A DNA stretch of 64,000 nucleotides from positions 171,929,107 through 171,993,106 of the forward strand of contig CP136061.1 of the NCBI GenBank assembly GCA_032622095.1, in the 5' to 3' direction. The notes under the pieces are model-generated. The model saw only the letters and a program-made list of their open reading frames with translations, was not told where the DNA came from and ran no database searches. Source of the stretch: Siphonodentalium dalli. Taxonomy: Eukaryota > Mollusca > Scaphopoda > Gadilida > Siphonodentaliidae. The first letter of the stretch is position 1; each line of letters begins with the position of its first letter. A program made the translations under genes and the position numbers. Positions 47,201 to 59,196 of the stretch are shown here, one piece after another.

Positions 47201-50200
47201 AGCTCACCTGAGACGAAGTCTCCGGTGGAGCTATAGTCATCACTCCCCGTCCGTCGTCCGTCCGTCCGTCCGTCTGTCCGTCTGTCTGTCCGTCCGTCAA
47301 CTTTTTTTTTAAACATCTTCTCCTCTGAAACCATCATACCACATTGGTTCATATTTGGTGTGGATGTTCCCTAGGTGACTCTCATTCAGATTTGTTCAAA
47401 TGAGGTCACTGGGTCAAATAGTTGCGAAACCAGGGCCATAATTCTATTCCTCCACAGTAATTCTTACAACAACTTCTTGTCCATAACCATTGTGCCGATT
47501 TAGCTAATATTTGCTATGGAGGGTCCTTGGGTGACTGGTGTTCAGATTTGTTCAAATGAGGTCACCCGGTCAATTAGTTGAGAAACCAGGGCCATAACTC
47601 ATAGTAATTCTTACAATGACTTCTTCTACAAAAATATTGGGCCGAATTAGCTTATATTTGGTACTGAGGGACCTTGGGTGACTGGGAATCAGATTTGTTC
47701 AAATTGGGTCACTGGGTCAATTAGGGGCAGAGCCAGGGACATAACTCTAAAAACCAAAAAATTACATTTTTGCATTTTGATCATATTTGGGGTGGATGTT
47801 CCCTAGGTGACTGTCATTAATATTTGTTCAAATGAGGTCACTGTGTCAAACAGTTGCGAAACCAGGGCCATAACTATATTCCTCCTTGGTAATTCTTATA
47901 ACGACTTCTTGTCAATAACCATTAAGCCGATTTAGTGTATATTTGGTATGTGGGGTCATTGAATGACTGGGGTTCAGATTTGTTCAAATGGGGTCACTGG
48001 GTCAAATAGTGGTGGAGCCAGGGCCATAATTCCCCAAAAAATAATAAAAAATTCAGGAACTCCTTGATCAATTTAACATACAAACAAAAAATATCACCCC
48101 CCCCCCCCCCACATGACCCAGAACCCCACCCCCAACCAACAGCATTCCACCCTATCTCATATCCTAACTCACAGGTAAATAAAGTATATTTATTTAAATT
48201 CCCATTACAAGGCAACTCTCCTATGAACTGATAGACATGACACATGGCAAGGCAGATAGAGAGATAAAGAGAGCTTCTGCAGCCTTAGACAGAGTCCCCA
48301 GGGAGTGTATTCATGTCATCCATAATTTAAATGATATTAATGGTGTTATCAATGAAGCACCCTTGTTGTTTATATTATCACTCAGTGGTCATTAAAATCA
48401 GATTAATTTCATTTTCTCAAAGAGTGCCTGGCATTTGTAGAATGAGGTTCCCAGAGGGTGAATTTAGTGACGCTATCCTACACAGCAGGCTAGCATAACC
48501 AAATACACCCTCTGAGAACCTTATTCCGCTTAGGCCTCATCTTCTGGGAAGTATCTAGAGTCTCAAGATCTCATTCTGCTTAGGCCTCATCTTCTGGGAA
48601 GTATCTATAGTATCAAATTTACATTGTTGTTAGTTAAATTTCCCTTCTAGGAAGTTTCTGTATCCCTTAATTTGCAGAAGATAAAATTCATGATTGAGGT
48701 GCCCAATGGGTGAACATCACCAATTTCAACTGGGGAACTTCAATCTTATTCTAGGTCTTCCATAGCAGTTGAGGGCCTTATCAGAATGAGGTCCCCAGAG
48801 GGTGAATTTAGTGATACTAGCCCGCTGTGCAGGATAGCCTCACTAAATTCACCCTCTGGGTACCTCATTCTGCAAATAACTGACAGACTATTTCAAAGCT
48901 TGATTCAAGGCTAGCATCACCAAATTCACCATTTGGGGACCTCATTCTGCTTAGGTCTCATCTTCTGGGAAGTATCTATAGTATCAAATTTACATTGTTG
49001 TTAGTTAAATTTCCCTTCTAGGAAGTTTCTATATCCCCTAATTTGCAGAAGATAAAATAATTCATAATTGAGGGGCCCAATGGGTGAACATCACCAACTT
49101 CAACTGGGGAAATTCAATTTTATTCTAGGTCTTCCATAGCAGTTGAGGACTTTATCAGAATGAGGTCCCCAGAGGGTGAATTTAGCGTCACTAAATTCAC
49201 CCTCTGGGGACCTCACTCTGCAAATGACAGACACACTATCACACTATTTCAAGGCTTGTTGTATAATACATTGTGTTGCTTGAGGCCAGGCATACACAAT
49301 GTAGGAACAGACACGCTTTTTGTGATGCTATCCGGCACAGCAGGCTAGCATCACCAAATTCACCCTCTGACGACCTCATTCTGCTTAGGCCTCATCTTCT
49401 GGGAAGTATCTATAGTATCAAATTTACATTGTTGTTAGTTAAATTTCCCTTCTAGGAAGTTTCAATATCCCCTAATTTGCAGAAGATAAAATTCATAAAT
49501 GAGGTGCCCAATGGGTGAATATCACCAACTTCAACTGGGGAACTTAATTTTTATCCTTATCAGATTTGTGAAAATGGAATCACAAAGTCAAATAAGGGCA
49601 GAGCAAGAGACTTAACTATTTCACTACATAGTAATTCTTAAAATATGTTTGCAAGAACTAGTTGGCTTATATAGAATGGAATGTTCTTCCTTGACTGCAA
49701 TTCAGATTTTTTTAATGGGGTCACCTGGTCAAATAGGGGCCAAGCGAAGAACAGTTTCCCTCTTAATATGCTTCCTTCACAAGGACCAACAGGTCTATTT
49801 GACTGATATTTATGATATGTATGAAGGGATCTTTGGTGTCTGGGATTCAAATTTATTCAGATGGGGTCACCAGGTTAAAAGGGTGGGACCAGGGACATAA
49901 CTATATGTCTCTATAGTAATTCTTAAAATGTTTTCTCAAGGGATTTTGGACTATTTAGCTTACATATAGTATGGAGGAATCAGGAAGATCCTTTAGTGAC
50001 TGAGATACAGATTTGTTATGAGGTCAACCTGTCAAGAAATGGCAGTCTATGGGGAGTTAACACTTTTGTGTCTAATAAAATCATAGAAATACCAAATTCA
50101 TTAAAACATCTACCTTGGAACCACCTGACTGATTGGTCTGACATACATGTATTGTGTTTTGGGTTCATGGATAATTGGGCTTCAAACATGTTTAAATGGT

Positions 50201-50537
50201 TTTAGAAAAAGGCGCTTGTGAGATTGGACATTTCCAACAATTGAGAAAGTTTGAGGTGTCGGTTGTGAAATTCCAACCTAAGACTTGGGAGTCTGGATCC
50301 CGGTCGGGAGGGGACTTGTTGAGCTGGAGGAGGGGGGTGATCAGTAGTGTACAGTTGGCAATTTCAAGGTGGTTTTTTACCAAGCTACATACTTGAAGTC
50401 TCTCTAGCCACATATCCTGTTTAAATCTACTTCTTTTAAAGTGATTATGAAAAGTGCTGACTGTTTTGGTCTCCAGAGTCCCAGTCTTATCAGTCTTTGC
50501 AGTCTGGTGAGCGACCCCACAGTCATTGACTGTCTTG
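47201..50537 (+). mobile_element. F1 pearl-like element, complete copy with exact ends
   Basis: Flanked on both sides by M1 sequence, so its ends are exact: AGCTCACCTGAGACGAAG after TTTTTT, and ACAGTCATTGACTGT-CTTG before TTT. The order is head hairpin, (CCGT)n at 47249-47298, five ~150-bp core units (to about 48020), poly-C at 48097-48110, palindromic modules (48438-48530, 48785-48875, 49158-49218, about 49325-49390), degenerate core units, and a tail with the GAGCTGGAGGAGGGGGGTGA block. No ORF of consequence. This is the best reference copy in the window. Confidence 0.88.
49158..49218. repeat. Strong palindromic module of F1
   Basis: Two 28-nt arms, 49158-49185 and 49191-49218, pair with one mismatch around a 5-nt loop (CGTCA). 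The left arm starts GAATGAGGTCCCCAGAGGGT. Related longer-loop versions lie at 30466, 30757, 37842, 38150, 48438 and 48785. Confidence 0.9.
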
Positions 50538-50607
50538 TTTCAGAACACCATTTCCGTTTACACGATGCTTAGAAACAAAATTACCGATTGAATAAGTATA
50601 GGAAAAC
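50538..50607. mobile_element. M1 remnant right of F1
   Basis: TTTCAGAACACC and ATGCTTAGAAACAAAAT continue M1 from the F1 insertion point; then ATTGAATAAGTATAGGAAAA is an inverted piece of the M1 spacer, so a rearrangement followed. Confidence 0.7.
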
Positions 50608-50740
50608 ATACTGCAAATCGTCGGCTCAGTGCACGTGCCAGGTACGTAGAATCTGTGTACGTTTTGACAAACACAGGCTTTCGAGTGTCTGTGTTAGATC
50701 ACTATTTATAATTGAAAACAAAAGGAAAGAACAGCTTTTT

Positions 50741-50994
50741 ATGTGTACCCATACCATGTATGGTACACATAATGCCGACGTCCGGATCAACCATTCGTCC
50801 GTCCGTCCGTCTATCCGTCCGTCTGTCTAGCCGTCTGTCCGTCTGTCTGTAGACACTTGCTATCCGATTCAATTACTCGAATATTTTCTATCGGATCGTG
50901 TTCAAATTTTATGTGCATGTTTATCATAACACACTCCTCACTTGTATAGTTTTTGGTATCCATCGGTTGATCGGTTTAGAAATTATTAACAACT
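50741..50994 (+). mobile_element. F4 pearl-like repeat (left copy)
   Basis: It starts after CTTTTT with ATGTGTACCCATACCATG, which folds with ATGGTACACAT (50742-50769), then a (CCGT)n/(CTGT) array at 50789-50852 and one core unit (CGATTCAATTACTCGAATAT, TATCGGATCGTGTTCAAATT, CACTCCTCACTTGTATAG). The core ends at 50994 against a foldback fragment. Confidence 0.75.
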
Positions 50995-51370
50995 GATCTA
51001 GAAGATATTTGTGAAAAAATGTCATATTTTCAACTTCCGGCGGCCATTTTGGTGGCCATCTTGGGTGGTGAGTTTCAATTTTGGCCCAAAATAGTGTCAT
51101 TATGTCTTAGCTTCATGAAAATATATACATTTTACTAGATTAGTCATGTGAATTTGCAACAAATTCCAAGTAACTGGTTTTACGTCTGGGAAAAAATTGG
51201 GGGGGGGGGGGCGGGTATACTACTTTTTAGGGCGCTAAAAAAAAATTGCTCAAGGCTGACAGATGGCCAGCCGATAAAATCTTGATGTCGGATACCTGAA
51301 TTTACAAAATCCGCGGAGAAAAAAAACTTTATATGCCAAAACACGCATCCGTGACCTGGCGGCCGGACTA
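50995..51370. mobile_element. Foldback element, terminal fragment (copy 3)
   Basis: It matches the outer end of the foldback right arm: AACTGATCTAGAAG, GGCGGCCATTTTGGTGGCC, a G-run at 51199-51212 and the terminus GGCGGCCGGACTA (51370). Only the outer ~375 bp is present. Confidence 0.85.
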
Positions 51371-52389
51371 ATGCTTCTTGCGGAATGGCGCTTTATGTTT
51401 GTGATGATACAAATGCTTTCATTTGTGGTATTCTGTTAGGTATTCTATTTGCCAGATAATCATTGGATATGTAGCAATAGAAGGAGAAGAGCCATGTTTC
51501 GGACTCTTTGAAATTGGCATCAGTCGTACACAATATAAAGGCTTTTGATGTAACCGCGCTTTTATATACGCGGGACAATACAAATTCTGTCCTGTCTGTT
51601 ATTCGCCAGATAATCAATTGGATATGCGGCAATAGAAGGAAAAGAGCCATGTTTTGTACTCTGTCGGAATTTATATTGGCAGAGGCCAGGCGCAATATAA
51701 ATGTATGTCCTGTAACCGTGCTTTATATGTGAGTGAAGTCTATTTGTTATATGATTGGTTCAATGAATGTAAAAAGGAAGGCAAAGATCCAAGTGATGGA
51801 CTCTGTTGGAAAGGCTATTGGAAGTACATCTGGGGCACGTGACAATATATATGTGTACTAGTTCGCCTTTACTATTCACGGTTGAAAAGCATGGAAGTAT
51901 CGGTGAAACTGGTCGCCATATTGCAGTTCTTATGCCATTTGTATGGTATTGTGGCGATGAGGCACTGATACTGTAATATTCCCTTATTATTGGACCCAAT
52001 TAATTTGAGTATATCGACAAACACTAATGTCTGAGGATAAGGTCAGATGATGTCTACTTGGTTACGTTGATCACATGCAGTACCTCAAATATTCTTCCCT
52101 ATTTTCTATTTTCTCACATATTTCGGATTCCCATTTTTGACATGCATTCAGCATAGTTTACTCATTTGATAGAATTTTATAAAATAATTGTCCGCCTTTT
52201 ACATAACGGAGTATCGGAATGAGATTGTTGGGTATACATGGGTAGGGTATACGGATTAAGGGTTGATTAAGAGCACTTGCCAATGACATAATCTGACGCT
52301 TTTGCTGTTGATTGTTATGAAATCAACGCAGATGTTGAAAGTTGCATAAAGTGTGCGTGGGGTATGGAATGTATTATGTGGTTGGAATA
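51371..52389. other. Unassigned region with a ~180-bp direct repeat
   Basis: About 51415-51570 and 51595-51735 are diverged copies (CCAGATAATCA, GGATATG, GCAATAGAAGGA, AGAGCCATGTTT). The 51654-51842 frame in the second copy contains QYKCMSCNRALY, a possible zinc ribbon half, but stops interrupt it. It may be the 3' region of the neighbouring LINE or a captured exon. No gene call is justified. Confidence 0.35.
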
Positions 52390-53287
52390 GACCGTTTATA
52401 ATATATATTCCGGCATCTCTCTATGATTTAATGTTGATCGACGAACCTCCGATTTGATTTTCGGATTATTCGATACAGATGAGGCCATAATAGTATTATT
52501 TGAATTATTTAATCGCATAAATTTACACCATGCAGAGAAAACATCTCTCCAGAATGGATTTGCGAACTTCCCTGTTTGCTTTACAATATAATTGGCAAGA
52601 TAAGTGAGAAAGAGTGGATCTTTTAAGAAAGGATTGGCATTGTATAGTGAAGCCCGTTTCGAATGTTTGCAAACCAATCGTCTAATCCAGTTAATTTTCA
52701 TGGCGCTAAAGTTTTCAACATTAATCATCTTCAAACCGCCGTGCATATGTTCGGCACATAATTGTTTTCTTTTTATTCTATCGCGTTTGGAATTCCAAAT
52801 GAAATTATATAGACTGGTATTTATGGTCTTCAAAAATGCTGTATCTGGACTTGGGGACGGTTATAAATAGGTGTGTCAATTTTGGTAATATAAGGGATTT
52901 GACAACTGTTATTCTACTAACGGGTCAGGAGTCTGTTTCCAAATTTGTGTAATCTTTTCTATATTATAGTTTATAATTGTAGTTTATTTTCATGCTTGTT
53001 AAATTAAGTGTTGAAACGTATCCCTAGAAAATTAAAAGTGTTTACAGTAGACAGATTTAATTCCTTAAGAACCTGTCTTATTTTAGTATGTGACTCTATC
53101 CCTATCCATGCTGCTTGACACTTTTCAGGATTTATGCGCAGACCTGATACCCGAGCTAATTCGTCCAGTGTTAAGAACGATTCGCGTAGAACCATCAAGA
53201 ATGAGCATCGTGTCATCCGCATATTGTGTTATTTTGTACCGAGGAATATCCCTTTAATACTATTGTTTTGTTAAATACTCTTTAATA
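52390..53287 (-). pseudogene. L1-like LINE reverse transcriptase, C-terminal remnant
   Basis: The RT catalytic box YADD is readable at 53223-53212 (KITQYADDTMLILDG), followed after a frameshift by LARVSGLRINPEKCQAAWIG (53222-53004 frame) and FNFLGIRF, then further down GGLKMINVENFSAMKINWIR (52833-52396 frame), the segment after the thumb seen in L1/Tx1-type LINEs. Stops and frameshifts separate the parts. The 5' side is cut by a Harbinger-like terminus at 53288. Confidence 0.8.
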
Positions 53288-53610
53288 GGGGTCATCTCAA
53301 AACTCTAATCGGTACCGATTGCCATTTACCGATTGTAATCAAGCCTTTTGAATCGGAAAATAATCGGTAAGTTGGATAGCGTAATTACGTTTAGAGCGTC
53401 ATGAATGGTAAAATCGGTACCGATTCTACCGCTCAATGCACAAGAGTGAACGCCGCAGTCGGTAAGACAATCTGTGAAATCCGTACCGATTGAGACGTTT
53501 TACGTTCTATCGTCGTTTTATCAAAGCAACACGCATCTGTCGTTGTTTACGCAGAACATAGATCATCGGAGGATTCCCCCAGAAAAAATCCTGTACTAGG
53601 CTATGACCCC
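53288..53610. mobile_element. Harbinger-like element end, ATCGGTACC subtype
   Basis: It begins GGGGTCATCTCAAAACT, the same 17 bases as the element at 2554, but its subterminal repeats are ATCGGTACCGATT (53311, 53422 and related) instead of ATCGGGATCCCGAT. It matches the window start further in (GATTGAGACGTTTTA). The other end is not found, so the extent is approximate. Confidence 0.65.
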
Positions 53611-54459
53611 TACACATTTACGACAATGGGACAATTCTGGAGCAACTCTGGGCACTACTTTTACTTTGCACTCGCTTAAATTAAAAAAATTAAACAAATA
53701 TTTTCCAATGTGCGTCTTATATGAGATATAAAAGTGACTATTATAAAATCTGCCTAATGTGTGAATAATATTTTATTCAAAATGCAAATGAATTAATGTT
53801 AAATTTACACTAAACAGTACTTTTTTTTACACTATTTTGACCAATTCTCTAGTATTCCTCCGCGCACATTGTTGGAAGTGCAACCCGCGTTTGTTTTGTG
53901 CGCATTCTGTCATTTTTTAAGTCGAAGTTTAAAACATTATCAACTTAATAATCAAGGTGAATCGACGAATATCAAACAAAATTATTATTTATATTTTATA
54001 TTTTACAAAGACAACGAGAGGCCGATCACGATCGGCAGATGTTTAACCCATACCTTAATTGGCGATACCGATTAGCTATTTTAATAAATCCTTACACCAA
54101 CCTTTTCACGAGTGCAAAAGTTTCAATAATTGACACCTTACTATTAAGGTCACAAGTGGAATCAGACTTATTGGGCACCTTGCTCACATAAACACAATAG
54201 GAACACGGATGTGGCATTCCATTTCAACCTATTAAGTCACTTCAACACAGATATGTCTTTTAGAGTGATAAAGCTAATTAAGCTCAATCCATAGTCAGAG
54301 AGAAGCACCATAGCAGTTAAAGATAAAATAGTTATTTATTTGCTTATTACACTGGAATGTGAGACATAACATATTATGATTTTTTTAATACTGTTATTTT
54401 TTTTATTATGTTTTGTGTTAGCTGCATATTAAAAATTCTTGGGATCATTTAGATGGGAC
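53611..54459. other. AT-rich intron sequence, no feature
   Basis: No gene or clear repeat. The ORF at 53869-54075 lacks any recognisable domain. Confidence 0.4.
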
Positions 54460-56210
54460 AAAAGAGTTAATAGTTCCCGATTCAAAAACTAATCAATACC
54501 TGAACAACTATACAAGTGAGGGATGTATAGACCTGGATATAAAATGATTGATAATGATTGGATATAAAAATGTTTTTATGCAGAATTTTCAGATAGCGAG
54601 AGGTAGGATATGAGATTGGTCAGATTGAAAATATTAGATTCATTACATTGGATGGCATACTGTATGACTATGGAATGGGGTGGGTTAATTTTCTTCTAAG
54701 CTGATCATTGGAAAGATATAATGTATTTAAACAGCGGAAATATAATTGAGTTACGGTTAATATATTATCAAAATCATTCAAACGATACCAAAATTTATAC
54801 AGGTGAAGAATGTTTCATCATTAACATGGATGCAATTATTTATATAGTGATCAAGTGAAAAATATTTAGTTATCACATTGTGTCAACAGGATTGGTGGAG
54901 GATGTTAATACTTTTGAGCAAATAAACCAAATGACCTTCACTGTACAGGTTAGGGGTGTGTTATCATAAACTATGCCAAGTACTATAAACATAATCAATG
55001 GAAATATTTGAGTCATAAAATCGGATAGAATGGGGTTAATCTTACCCAAACTAATGAACTGATAAACACAAAAAGTCTATAAAAAGCATGTCATTGGATT
55101 TAGAAACCCATACAATAAGTCAGTCTCTAATGTCATGAACCTGTTTCAACAAAGGGGTTAACTTAATTTTGTACAGAACACAGAATGGACCAGAGAGTCA
55201 TCAATCATGGTTTTGACAATTTTTTAGAGATGCTAGCCCACTGTGTGTGATAAGAATCTGAGAGTCAGGAGAGAAATTTTATCAGTGTTGAGAGATTTGT
55301 TTGATCAGGTGTTCTGGTCCATACAGGAGAGAACCCCTATCGCTGTGATATGTGTCTAAAGGGATTTGACTATGTGAGCCATGGTATTTATCTAATGTCA
55401 AGCTAAACAAAACTCATTTCCAATAAGACACTGGCTGTGTAATAAGATCTCCTCTTCTAAGCTCACAGTGCCTGCAGGCATTAATTAGATTATCAGCTAC
55501 TTGAATTTTAAATGGCCATAACTCTGTTAAAATATACCAGATCAAACTCAAATTTGAACCTGATCTGTATTTTGGGGTGAGGACCATATGTACCAAATTT
55601 GGTGCCGATCAGATGAAAAATATTTAAGTCAACACAGCTTGGATTAATTCTATTAAAAAACAAGAGCAGAAAGGGTTAACTAAACGATACCAAAAACCAT
55701 ACAGATGAAGACCATGCTAAGAAAAACCTAGGTAAGAAATATGAGGCAGATCAGAAGAAATATGTTCAACGTATTGCATTGGATAGCATGTGTGTGAAGG
55801 GTTAATTATTTTCTAAACTGATCAACTAATCGATGCCAAAAACTATACAGGTGAGGGGTGTGTCATCATAAACCTACATATCAGATATGAAAACAATCGG
55901 ACAAAAAATACTTTGGTTACAGCATCGGATAGCTCATGCCTAATTGCGGATGCAAAGTGTTAATAATTTCTAAACCGATCAACCGATCGATACCAAAAAC
56001 TATACAAGTGAGGAGTGTGTTATGATAAACATGCACATAAAATTTGAACACGATCCGATAGAAAATATTCGAGTAATTGAATCGGATAGCAAGTGTCTAC
56101 AGACAGACGGACAGACGGCTAGACAGACGGACGGATAGACGGACGGACGGACAAATGGTTGATCCGGACGTCGGCATTATGTGTACTATACATGGTATGG
56201 GTACACATAA
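54460..56210 (-). mobile_element. F4 pearl-like element, longer copy
   Basis: In reverse orientation: head hairpin at 56182-56210 (TATACATGGTATGGGTACAC), an (ACGG)n array at 56103-56152, then several ~130-150-bp core units leftwards (about 55950, 55800, 55670, 54940, 54700, 54465) sharing ATACCAAAAACTATACA, GTGAGG and GATCxGATAGxAAATATT. A non-unit stretch at about 55180-55640 includes the zinc-finger fragment and a sequence resembling other core units (GGCCATAACTCTGTTAAAAT). Confidence 0.7.
55311..55404 (+). pseudogene. C2H2 zinc finger fragment
   Basis: The frame reads VLVHTGENPYRCDMCLKGFDY then VSHGIYLMSS and a stop. HTGENPY is the classic inter-finger linker and CDMC the first half of a C2H2 finger; the second His is not in the canonical place. 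Upstream in frame is a stop. It is a captured or decayed piece of a zinc-finger gene inside the F4 array. Confidence 0.65.
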
Positions 56211-56837
56211 AAAGCCGTTCTTTCCTTTTGTTTTCAATTATAAATAGTGATCTAACACAGACACTCGAAAGCCTGTGTTTGTCAAAACGTACACAGATTC
56301 TACGTACCTGGCACGTGCACTGAGCCGACGATTTGCAGTATGTTTTCCTATACTTATTCAATCGACTGATAAGACTGGGACTCTGGAGACCAAAACAGTC
56401 AGCACTTCTCATAATCACTTTAAAAGAAGTAGATTTAAACAGGATATGTGGCTAGAGAGACTTCAAGTATGTAGCTTGGTAAAAAACCACCTTGAAATTG
56501 CCAACTGTACACTACTGATCACCCCCCTCCTCCAGCTCAACAAGTCCCCTCCCGACCGGGATCCAGACTTCCAAGTCTTAGGTTGGAATTTCACAACCGA
56601 CACCTCAAACTTTCTCAATTGTTGGAAATGTCCAATCTCACAAGCGCCTTTTTCTAAAACCATTTAAACATGTTTGAAGCCCAATTATCCATGGACCCAA
56701 AACACAATACATGTATGTCAGACCAATCAGTCAGGTGGTTCCAAGGTAGATGTTTTAATGAATTTGGTATTTCTATTATTTTATTGGACACAAATGTGTT
56801 AACTCCCCATAGACTGCCATTTCTTGACTGTAGTTAG
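55965..56837. repeat. Right arm of the large inverted duplication
   Basis: Mirror of 50030-50994. It ends at 56837 (ATTTCTTGAC), where a partial CCC element begins. The ORFs 56275-56667 and 56463-56663 mirror those of the left arm and are not genes. Confidence 0.85.
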
Positions 56838-56937
56838 CCGGTGGAGCTGCGGTGTAGTAGAATTTCGGCCGCGGTGGCAACGCTAACCACACCTCGGGTT
56901 AAGTGGACACCTGTTTTGTCCAGCAGGTATGTGGCTC
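56838..56937. mobile_element. Partial CCC element at the left edge of foldback copy 2
   Basis: It corresponds to the right-hand ~100 bp of the 374-bp element at 57201-57574 (TTTCGGCCGCGGTGGCAACG, TTGTCCAGCAGG). The foldback left arm starts directly after it, lacking its outer ~1.35 kb, so insertion and deletion have removed the original end. Confidence 0.75.
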
Positions 56938-57200
56938 TTCTGTTCCATTATGATAAACCAATATCAACTGGATACAGGATGGATGCCATGATGGTAGCCA
57001 GGGAGTTACTCTATGATCATAGGTGAGGTGAATAGCTATACATGGAGTTAGTGTATGTCATGCATGATGTGAATATGTATACAATAAGTGACTATATGGC
57101 TATGAGTGTGTTGTCCATAGTGAGATGTATAGGTATAAAGGGAGAGGTCATGGTCAGGTGTGTGGTGAATCGGTATGAATGGAGTTGACTGTATGGTGTA

Positions 57201-57574
57201 CCCCGCTCGACAAATCAAGTGTCCATTGGCACCGCGGTGTATTTGCCGTTCAGCCGCGGTGTCAGCGTTTGTAACTGAGGTTGAGCACTGCGGCCGAAAG
57301 CAAGTACACTGAAGTCGAACGGCAAGTACACCATGGCCGAAAGGCAACTACAACGCGGCCGAATGGCATGTGCACCGTGGTTAGATTTCTGGTTTGTATC
57401 ATCTTTTTTCAGTTTAATGAACGTACACCGCAGCAACTACACCATGGCCGAATGGTAAGTACACTGCGGCACAACTGTAGTTAGCCAGTGGAGCCGCAGT
57501 GTTGTTGCATTTCGGCCGCGGTGGCAACGCTAACCGCACCGTGGTTAAGTGGACACTTGTTTTGTCCAGCAGGG
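57201..57574. mobile_element. CCC element (TA-flanked TIR MITE), left-arm copy
   Basis: The 374-bp element has ends CCCCGCTCGACAAATCAAG and, mirrored, CCCTGCTGGACAAAACAAG, flanked by TA (57199-57200 and 57575-57576). Foldback copy 1 shows the empty site (GTATGGTGTATGGTTGTG near 18661). The interior has ~22-bp tandem units built on GGCCGAAxGGCAAGTACAC. Tc1/mariner-type target. Confidence 0.88.
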
Positions 57575-58822
57575 TATGGTTGTGTGTATACTGTACGGGT
57601 GCACCCGGTGTGCCTGTATGGACATCGATGTGGTGTATGGATATAGCTACATGGTCATGGGTGGAATGTACATGTGTTTCTGTATGAGTATTTGAGGTGA
57701 ATAGGTATGCATGGAGTTAGTGTATGTCTTGGATGATATGAATATGTATACAATGAGTGACTATATGGTTATGAGTATGATCATGGCTGGGGTGTGTGGA
57801 TAAATCGTGAGTGAGTTTATGGTTACAGGCAATGTGTGTGGTATACGTGGAATGACTGTACTGTCATGATTGAAGTGTATATGCATGCATGCAAGTGGAG
57901 TAAGCTGGTGGACATTATCGTGTGGGTATATAGGGAGTGTCCTTGTGGTAACGGATGGGATGTATATGTTTATATCTCGTGGATGTATTATCATTGGTAT
58001 GTGTGTAGGGATTAGCTGTATGATCATGGATGGCGTGTATGATTATACAGTACGTTGCTGAACTGTCATGTGTGATGTATATATGCAAGTATGGATGGTA
58101 TGAGTGGTCGTGTGTGCGGGTTTTTGTATATCTGGAAGGACTGAATGGCCAGTGGTGAGGTGCATATGTATACCTGGAGTGACCCTATAGTCTAGGGTGG
58201 GCTTCATATGTATATATCGAGTGGTTACATGTATATGACTGTGTGTGGAATATGTATACAGGTAGTGACTGTATGGTCAATGGTGAAATGAGTACATGTA
58301 GGTATACAAGGAGTGACATCAATGTAATGAATATCTATGCCGGGAGTGACTAAATGGTCATGTGTCAGGTGTGTGAGTATACCTGGTGTTCCTGCTTGGC
58401 GACTCGTGGCGGTATGGTCATGTGTAGGTTATGCGGGTATACAATGATGTTGCTATATGGTCATGTGCGAGGTGTATGTGTATATAGCGAGTGGCTATAT
58501 GGGAATGGATGATGTGCATATGCACACATGGAGTGACTATACTGACATGGCTGGGGTGTATTAGTATATATTGAGTGGCTATTCGGCTATGGTGTGACAA
58601 ATAGGGATACAGTGAGTGACATGGCCAATGGTGAGGTGAATATGTTTACCATACACATTACCCGTAGCCATAAAATCACTCACTATTTATCCACACACCC
58701 CATCCGTGATCATACAGAAACACATGTACATTCCACCCATGACCATGTAGCTATATCCATACACCACATCGATGTCCATACAGGCACACCGGGTGCACCC
58801 GTACAGTATACACACAACCATA

Positions 58823-59196
58823 CCCTGCTGGACAAAACAAGTGTCCACTTAACCACGGTGCGGTTAGCGTTGCCACCGCGGCCGAAATGCAACAACACTG
58901 CGGCTCCACTGGCTAACTACAGTTGGGCCGCAGTGTACTTACCATTCGGCCATGGTGTAGTTGCTGCGGTGTACGTTCATTAAACTGAAAAAAGATGATA
59001 CAAACCAGAGATCTAACCACGGTGCACATGCCATTCGGCCGCATTGTAGTTGCCTTTCGGCCATGGTGTACTTGCCATTCGGCTTCAGTGTACTTGCTTT
59101 CGGCCGCAGTGCTCAACCTCCGTTACAAACGCTGACACCGCGGCCGAACGGCAAATACACCGCGGTGCCAATGGACACTTGTTTTGTCGAGCGGGG
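58823..59196. mobile_element. CCC element, mirrored right-arm copy
   Basis: Reverse complement of 57201-57574, nearly identical, at the mirrored site in the right arm, with TA at 58821-58822 and 59197-59198. Two independent insertions at exactly mirrored sites are unlikely. Confidence 0.88.

Larger units (their letters stand above)
50030..50994. repeat. Left arm of a large inverted duplication
   Basis: Reverse complement of about 55965-56837: the F1 tail, an M1 piece and the F4 head are mirrored in the same order. The right arm lacks ~99 bp present here (about 50485-50583). Apart from this the arms are very similar, so the duplication is fairly recent. The spacer is ~5 kb. Confidence 0.85.
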
